NCBI RefSeq assembly: GCF_004798685.1
Contig: NZ_CP039291.1
Location: 186,001 to 250,000, forward strand
DNA from: Cellulomonas shaoxiangyii
GTDB taxonomy: Bacteria; Actinomycetota; Actinomycetes; Actinomycetales; Cellulomonadaceae
DNA length: 64,000 nucleotides
Direction: 5' to 3'
Numbering within the stretch: position 1 is the first letter of the stretch; every line of letters begins with the position of its first letter. The notes under the pieces are model-generated. The model did no database searches. It was not told where the DNA came from and worked only from the letters and a program-made list of their open reading frames with translations. Of this stretch, positions 61,625 through 64,000 are shown one piece after another. The position numbers and the translations under genes were made by a program.

Positions 61625-61759
61625 ATGAGCGGCGACGGGCACCACGAGCCCTGGGGCGACGAGCGGCGGACGCGGCAGCTCGCACGGGTGCTGGTCTGGC
61701 TCGGCGTCGTGGTCGTGCTCGGGGCCGTGTTCGGCATCGTGTTCGTGCTCGCGAGCTGA
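61625..61759 (+). CDS. 44-residue single-pass membrane protein
   Basis: MSGDGHHEPWGDERRTRQL precedes one membrane segment (VLVWLGVVVVLGAVFGIVFVLAS) that ends the protein. Strong hydrophobic signature with a basic cytoplasmic end. Too short to assign; a putative stand-alone membrane peptide. Its ATG is preceded by GGCGGGGGCGACGGC, a weak ribosome site. Confidence 0.6.
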   Translation: MSGDGHHEPWGDERRTRQLARVLVWLGVVVVLGAVFGIVFVLAS

Positions 61760-61873
61760 CCCACGGGGGATGCCCCGGGGGACGGGCGTCGGCCCTGACC
61801 TGCGCACCGCGTGACGCACGCCGCGCACCCGTCACGTGCTGGGCGCCCGTCCAGCATGTGGCGGGTGCGTGCT

Positions 61874-61879
61874 TATACT
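61874..61879 (+). promoter_or_regulatory. Probable -10 element (TATACT) of the SAM-IV leader
   Basis: TATACT, a near-consensus -10 for high-GC actinobacteria, lies 8 nt before the first paired base of the riboswitch. No clear -35 seen. Confidence 0.65.
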
Positions 61880-61886
61880 CCGGACA

Positions 61887-61965
61887 GGTCCTGAGTTCCG
61901 GCGACAAGCTCTGGCTGGCCGGGCAGCAACCCTCCGACCGCGACGGGGTGCTCCAGATGACGACC
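61887..61965 (+). ncRNA. SAM-IV riboswitch
   Basis: The RNA opens GGTCCTGAG and contains GGCGACAAGCTCTGG, then CCGGGCAGCAACCCTCC, GACCGCGACGGGGTGCTCC and AGATGACGACC. These are the conserved blocks and order of the actinobacterial SAM-IV aptamer. GGTC (61887-61890) pairs with GACC (61962-61965) as P1. SAM binding in this class usually turns off sulfur-amino-acid genes. It lies about 210 nt before the peptide-binding lipoprotein gene. Confidence 0.85.
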
Positions 61966-61967
61966 GG

Positions 61968-62006
61968 GCCCTCCCCCGGAGGGCAAGTGCGGCCCCGGAC
62001 CGGGGC
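61968..62006 (+). promoter_or_regulatory. Two hairpins just after the SAM-IV aptamer
   Basis: GCCCTCC-CCC-GGAGGGC (61968-61984) and GCCCCG-GAC-CGGGGC (61992-62006). The first could be an intrinsic stop signal or the expression platform. No T-run follows, so the switch might work through Rho or translation coupling instead. Confidence 0.5.
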
Positions 62007-62035
62007 GCTGGTGAGCGACTCGAGGAGCGTGCGCG

Positions 62036-62059
62036 ATGTCCTGTTGTACCGGCTGGTGA
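62036..62059 (+). CDS. Seven-codon leader ORF with tandem Cys codons (MSCCTGW)
   Basis: ATG TCC TGT TGT ACC GGC TGG TGA at 62036-62059, with GAGGAG ending 8 nt before the ATG, an excellent ribosome site for so short an ORF. Tandem Cys codons make ribosome speed sensitive to charged Cys-tRNA. The position, after a SAM-IV aptamer and before a hairpin (62080-62097), suits attenuation. Mycobacterial poly-Cys leader ORFs are the closest known case. Chance occurrence cannot be excluded. Confidence 0.55.
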   Translation: MSCCTGW

Positions 62060-62079
62060 GCGGCCTCCTCCGCTGAGCC

Positions 62080-62097
62080 ACGGCGCCCCCGCGCCGT
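62080..62097 (+). promoter_or_regulatory. Hairpin after the Cys-Cys leader ORF
   Basis: ACGGCGC-CCCC-GCGCCGT, a perfect 7-bp stem with a 4-nt loop, 21 nt after the leader stop and 80 nt before the lipoprotein ATG. Could be the attenuator hairpin. Confidence 0.45.
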
Positions 62098-62177
62098 CGT
62101 CCCCACGGCCCCCCTGCGGCCGGTGCTCCGCCGTCCGCGGCGCGGGCGAGCCGCCGCGCGTCCTCCCCGAGGTCCCC

Positions 62178-63836
62178 ATGAACGTCCGTCGTCCCCTCGT
62201 CCGCGGGCTCGTCGCCCTCACCGCCGCGACCCTCCTGCTGAGCGCCTGCACCACCACCGGCGACCCCGAGCCCGGTGGGACCGCCGCCGCCGGCGGCACG
62301 GTCCAGGAGGCGACCGTCGTCGTCGCCCAGGAGCTCAACACGATCGACCCGCCGCTCGCGATCGACTCCAACTCCGCGATCGTCGTCAACAACGTCTACG
62401 AGGGCCTGTACCGCCTCGACGAGGCCAACCAGCCCGTGCCCGCCGGCGCAGCCGACCTCCCGGAGGTCAGCGCGGACGGCCTGACGTACACCATCCCGCT
62501 CAACCCCGACGCGACGTGGTCCGACGGGACCCCCGTCACCGCGCACGACTACGTGTTCGCGTGGCAGCGGGCGGTCGGCCTCGACAACGCAGGCGAGAAC
62601 CAGAAGTACTACGGGACGATCCTGAACGCCGACGCGATCATCGCCGGCGAGCAGGAGCCCGACCAGCTCGGCGTCGAGGCGACCGACGACCACACGCTCG
62701 TCGTGACGCTCGCGGCGCCCGTCGCGTACTTCCCCTCGATGCTGGCCGTCGTGCCGTTCTTCCCGGTCAGCGAGGCGTACGTGACCGAGCAGGGCGACGC
62801 GTTCGCGTCCGACTCCGAGCACGCGGTCTACAACGGCCCGTTCGTGCTCGCCGACTTCGCCGGCCCCGGCATCGGGACCGACTGGACGTACGAGCGCAAC
62901 GACGAGTACTGGGACGCCGGGTCCGTGCGGCTCGACTCGATCGCGGTGCGGGTCGTCAAGGAGACGACCACCGCGGTCAACCTCTACAAGAGCGGCGAGG
63001 TCCACCAGGTCGCGATCGCGGGCGCCCAGGTCCAGGCCGAGCAGGCCGACCCCGGCTTCGTCGCCGACACGACCGCGACGTCGGCGTTCCTCGGCTACAA
63101 CCACGCCGACCCGGTGCTCGCGGACCCGCGCGTGCGCGAGGCGATCTCGCTCGTCATCGACCGCGAGGCGCTGACGGCGAGCGTGCTGGCCGACGGCTCG
63201 ACCCCCGCGACCGGCCTGGTCCCGCCGGGCCTGGCCACGAGCCCCGACGGCGAGGACTTCGCCGACGCCGCCGGTGACCTGCTCACGACCGACGTCGCCC
63301 GCGCGCAGGACCTGTGGGCCCAGGCGCGCGCCGACCTCGGCGTGAGCTCGCTCGCGATCGACCTGCAGACGTTCGAGTCCGACCGCACGCGCGCCGTCGC
63401 GGAGTACCTGCAGGGCGCGGTGCAGGAGAACCTGGAGGGCGTCACGCTGGCGGTCACCACCAACCCGGTGGCGAACTTCCTCGAGAAGACGGGCTCGGGC
63501 GCCTTCGGCGCGTACCTCGTCACGTGGGGCGCGGACTACGCCGACCCGTCCAGCCAGCTCGGCCTGGTCCGGTCGGACGCCGGCACCAACTGGGGCGGGT
63601 ACGCCAACCCCGAGTTCGACGCCGCCCTCGAGGCCGCGCAGGTCACGCACGCGACCGACGCCGCCGCACGCTTCGACGACCTGCTGCACGCGCAGGAGGT
63701 CCTCGTCGCCGACCAGGGCGTCACGCCGATCTACTTCCAGAGCTCGACGCTGCTGCGCTCGCCGGACCTCAAGGGCGTGGTGTTCCACACCGCCGGGCCG
63801 GCGTTCGAGTACAAGTCGGCGTACCTGGAGGACTGA
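62178..63836 (+). CDS. Oligopeptide/solute-binding lipoprotein, SBP family 5
   Basis: 552 residues. Lipobox LLLSAC, then the OppA/DppA-like core. LNTIDPPLAIDSNSAIVVNNVYEGLYRLDE and YTIPLNPDATWSDGTPVTAHDYVFAWQRAVG are typical. Mid-domain YNGPFVLADF and late YFQSSTLLRSPDLKGVVFHT are also present. Binds peptides or similar for an ABC importer; no permease or ATPase genes follow in the window. Under the SAM-IV/Cys leader it may import Met- or Cys-containing peptides. Confidence 0.93.
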   Translation: MNVRRPLVRGLVALTAATLLLSACTTTGDPEPGGTAAAGGTVQEATVVVAQELNTIDPPLAIDSNSAIVVNNVYEGLYRLDEANQPVPAGAADLPEVSADGLTYTIPLNPDATWSDGTPVTAHDYVFAWQRAVGLDNAGENQKYYGTILNADAIIAGEQEPDQLGVEATDDHTLVVTLAAPVAYFPSMLAVVPFFPVSEAYVTEQGDAFASDSEHAVYNGPFVLADFAGPGIGTDWTYERNDEYWDAGSVRLDSIAVRVVKETTTAVNLYKSGEVHQVAIAGAQVQAEQADPGFVADTTATSAFLGYNHADPVLADPRVREAISLVIDREALTASVLADGSTPATGLVPPGLATSPDGEDFADAAGDLLTTDVARAQDLWAQARADLGVSSLAIDLQTFESDRTRAVAEYLQGAVQENLEGVTLAVTTNPVANFLEKTGSGAFGAYLVTWGADYADPSSQLGLVRSDAGTNWGGYANPEFDAALEAAQVTHATDAAARFDDLLHAQEVLVADQGVTPIYFQSSTLLRSPDLKGVVFHTAGPAFEYKSAYLED

Positions 63837-63837
63837 G

Positions 63838-64000
63838 TCACGACGGGCTCAGCGCCGCGGCCAGCGCCGCGACCGCGACGAGCCCGGCCCCGGCGAGCAC
63901 CCAGGGGGACCACCCCCGCGGCTGCCGCACCCGGCGCACCTGCCCGGGTGCGGCGGCCGGACCGGGCCGGCGTCCGCGCAGGACGCCGAGCTGGCCGGAC
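63838..64000 (-). CDS. C-terminal fragment of a membrane protein
   Basis: The minus strand from the right edge reads about 53 codons, ending RGWSPWVLAGAGLVAVAALAAALSPS and stop at 63838. A Pro/Arg-rich cytoplasmic part precedes one membrane segment. The gene starts outside the window. It converges with the SBP gene 1 bp away. Confidence 0.5.
   Translation of the reverse strand, partial: SGQLGVLRGRRPGPAAAPGQVRRVRQPRGWSPWVLAGAGLVAVAALAAALSPS

Noticed and set aside
61858..62076. A 72-codon plus-strand frame spanning the SAM-IV region
   Set aside because: Its path follows the aptamer and hairpins; there is no ribosome site at its start, and codons match RNA structure, not protein.
62011..62076. 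A 21-codon GTG frame overlapping the Cys-Cys leader ORF
   Set aside because: No ribosome site near GTG 62011, and no codon bias related to a nutrient; the MSCCTGW frame has the GAGGAG site.
58602..63788. A 1728-codon minus-strand frame running through the SBP and MetE-like genes
   Set aside because: Only its last 511 codons form a real protein (M28 peptidase from GTG 60134). The rest is antisense to genes with clear families.
1..64000. Search for tRNA, rRNA, insertion sequences, integrase and att sites
   Set aside because: No cloverleaf, rRNA motif, transposase or integrase signature was seen by eye on either strand.

Overview
The window is about 64 kb of very GC-rich DNA with dense, mostly same-strand gene clusters, GTG starts, 4-bp ATGA/GTGA overlaps, and an actinobacterial repertoire. 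That repertoire includes LacI-controlled glycoside hydrolase loci, a CBM2-tailed lytic polysaccharide monooxygenase, a SAM-IV riboswitch, DUF6318-like lipoproteins and an LATTG-type wall anchor. It best fits a Cellulomonas-like member of the Micrococcales. No rRNA, tRNA, transposase or CRISPR array was seen. All calls come from reading the sequence; no database search was possible.

Layout. 0-5 kb: the end of a histidine kinase with its LuxR-type regulator, a membrane protein, a DesK/DesR-like two-component pair, and two small membrane proteins. 4.9-8.5 kb (minus): a TctC-TctB-TctA tripartite tricarboxylate transporter ending in a UspA gene. 8.6-19.3 kb: a galactan utilisation locus with a wall-anchored GH30 enzyme, a GH35 beta-galactosidase, a sugar-binding lipoprotein and two ABC permeases on the minus strand. 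A divergent LacI repressor adjoins it, with three palindromic operators between. 19.5-24.6 kb: a TetR regulator with a long Ala-rich extension facing an ABC-2 exporter pair, a DUF4190/DUF4352-like protein and a DUF429 protein. 24.6-25.3 kb: about 800 bp without a gene, holding three arrays of 19-20 bp tandem repeats. 25.3-29.7 kb: a MATE exporter, an aminoglycoside-phosphotransferase-like kinase and a HExxH membrane protein.

29.7-50.3 kb: two inverted copies of a two-gene module (DUF6318-like lipoprotein plus PKD-like exported protein). Their last 495 bp are nearly identical and face each other as inverted repeats around 18.6 kb. Inside lies a nuclease and toxin-antitoxin island: Fic, a PD-(D/E)XK-like protein, an HNH_2 endonuclease, a PD-(D/E)XK-DUF2075 helicase, and a Phd/PIN pair. 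Also inside are a CBP21-like AA10-CBM2 LPMO, a large lipase-like membrane protein, an Excalibur protein, a CBM48-like protein, a beta-helix exported protein, an endonuclease IV and a hemerythrin.

50-64 kb: a NERD-UvrD helicase, a 22-bp repeat array, an MFS transporter, an alpha/beta hydrolase, a VOC protein, an ABC transporter with an HTH gene whose operator overlaps the ATPase start codon, a secreted M28 peptidase and a MetE-like protein. At the right end a SAM-IV riboswitch is followed by a seven-codon Cys-Cys leader ORF, upstream of an oligopeptide-binding lipoprotein. That tandem sulfur-sensing leader, the nuclease island, the invertible-looking segment and the repeat arrays are the main items for follow-up.
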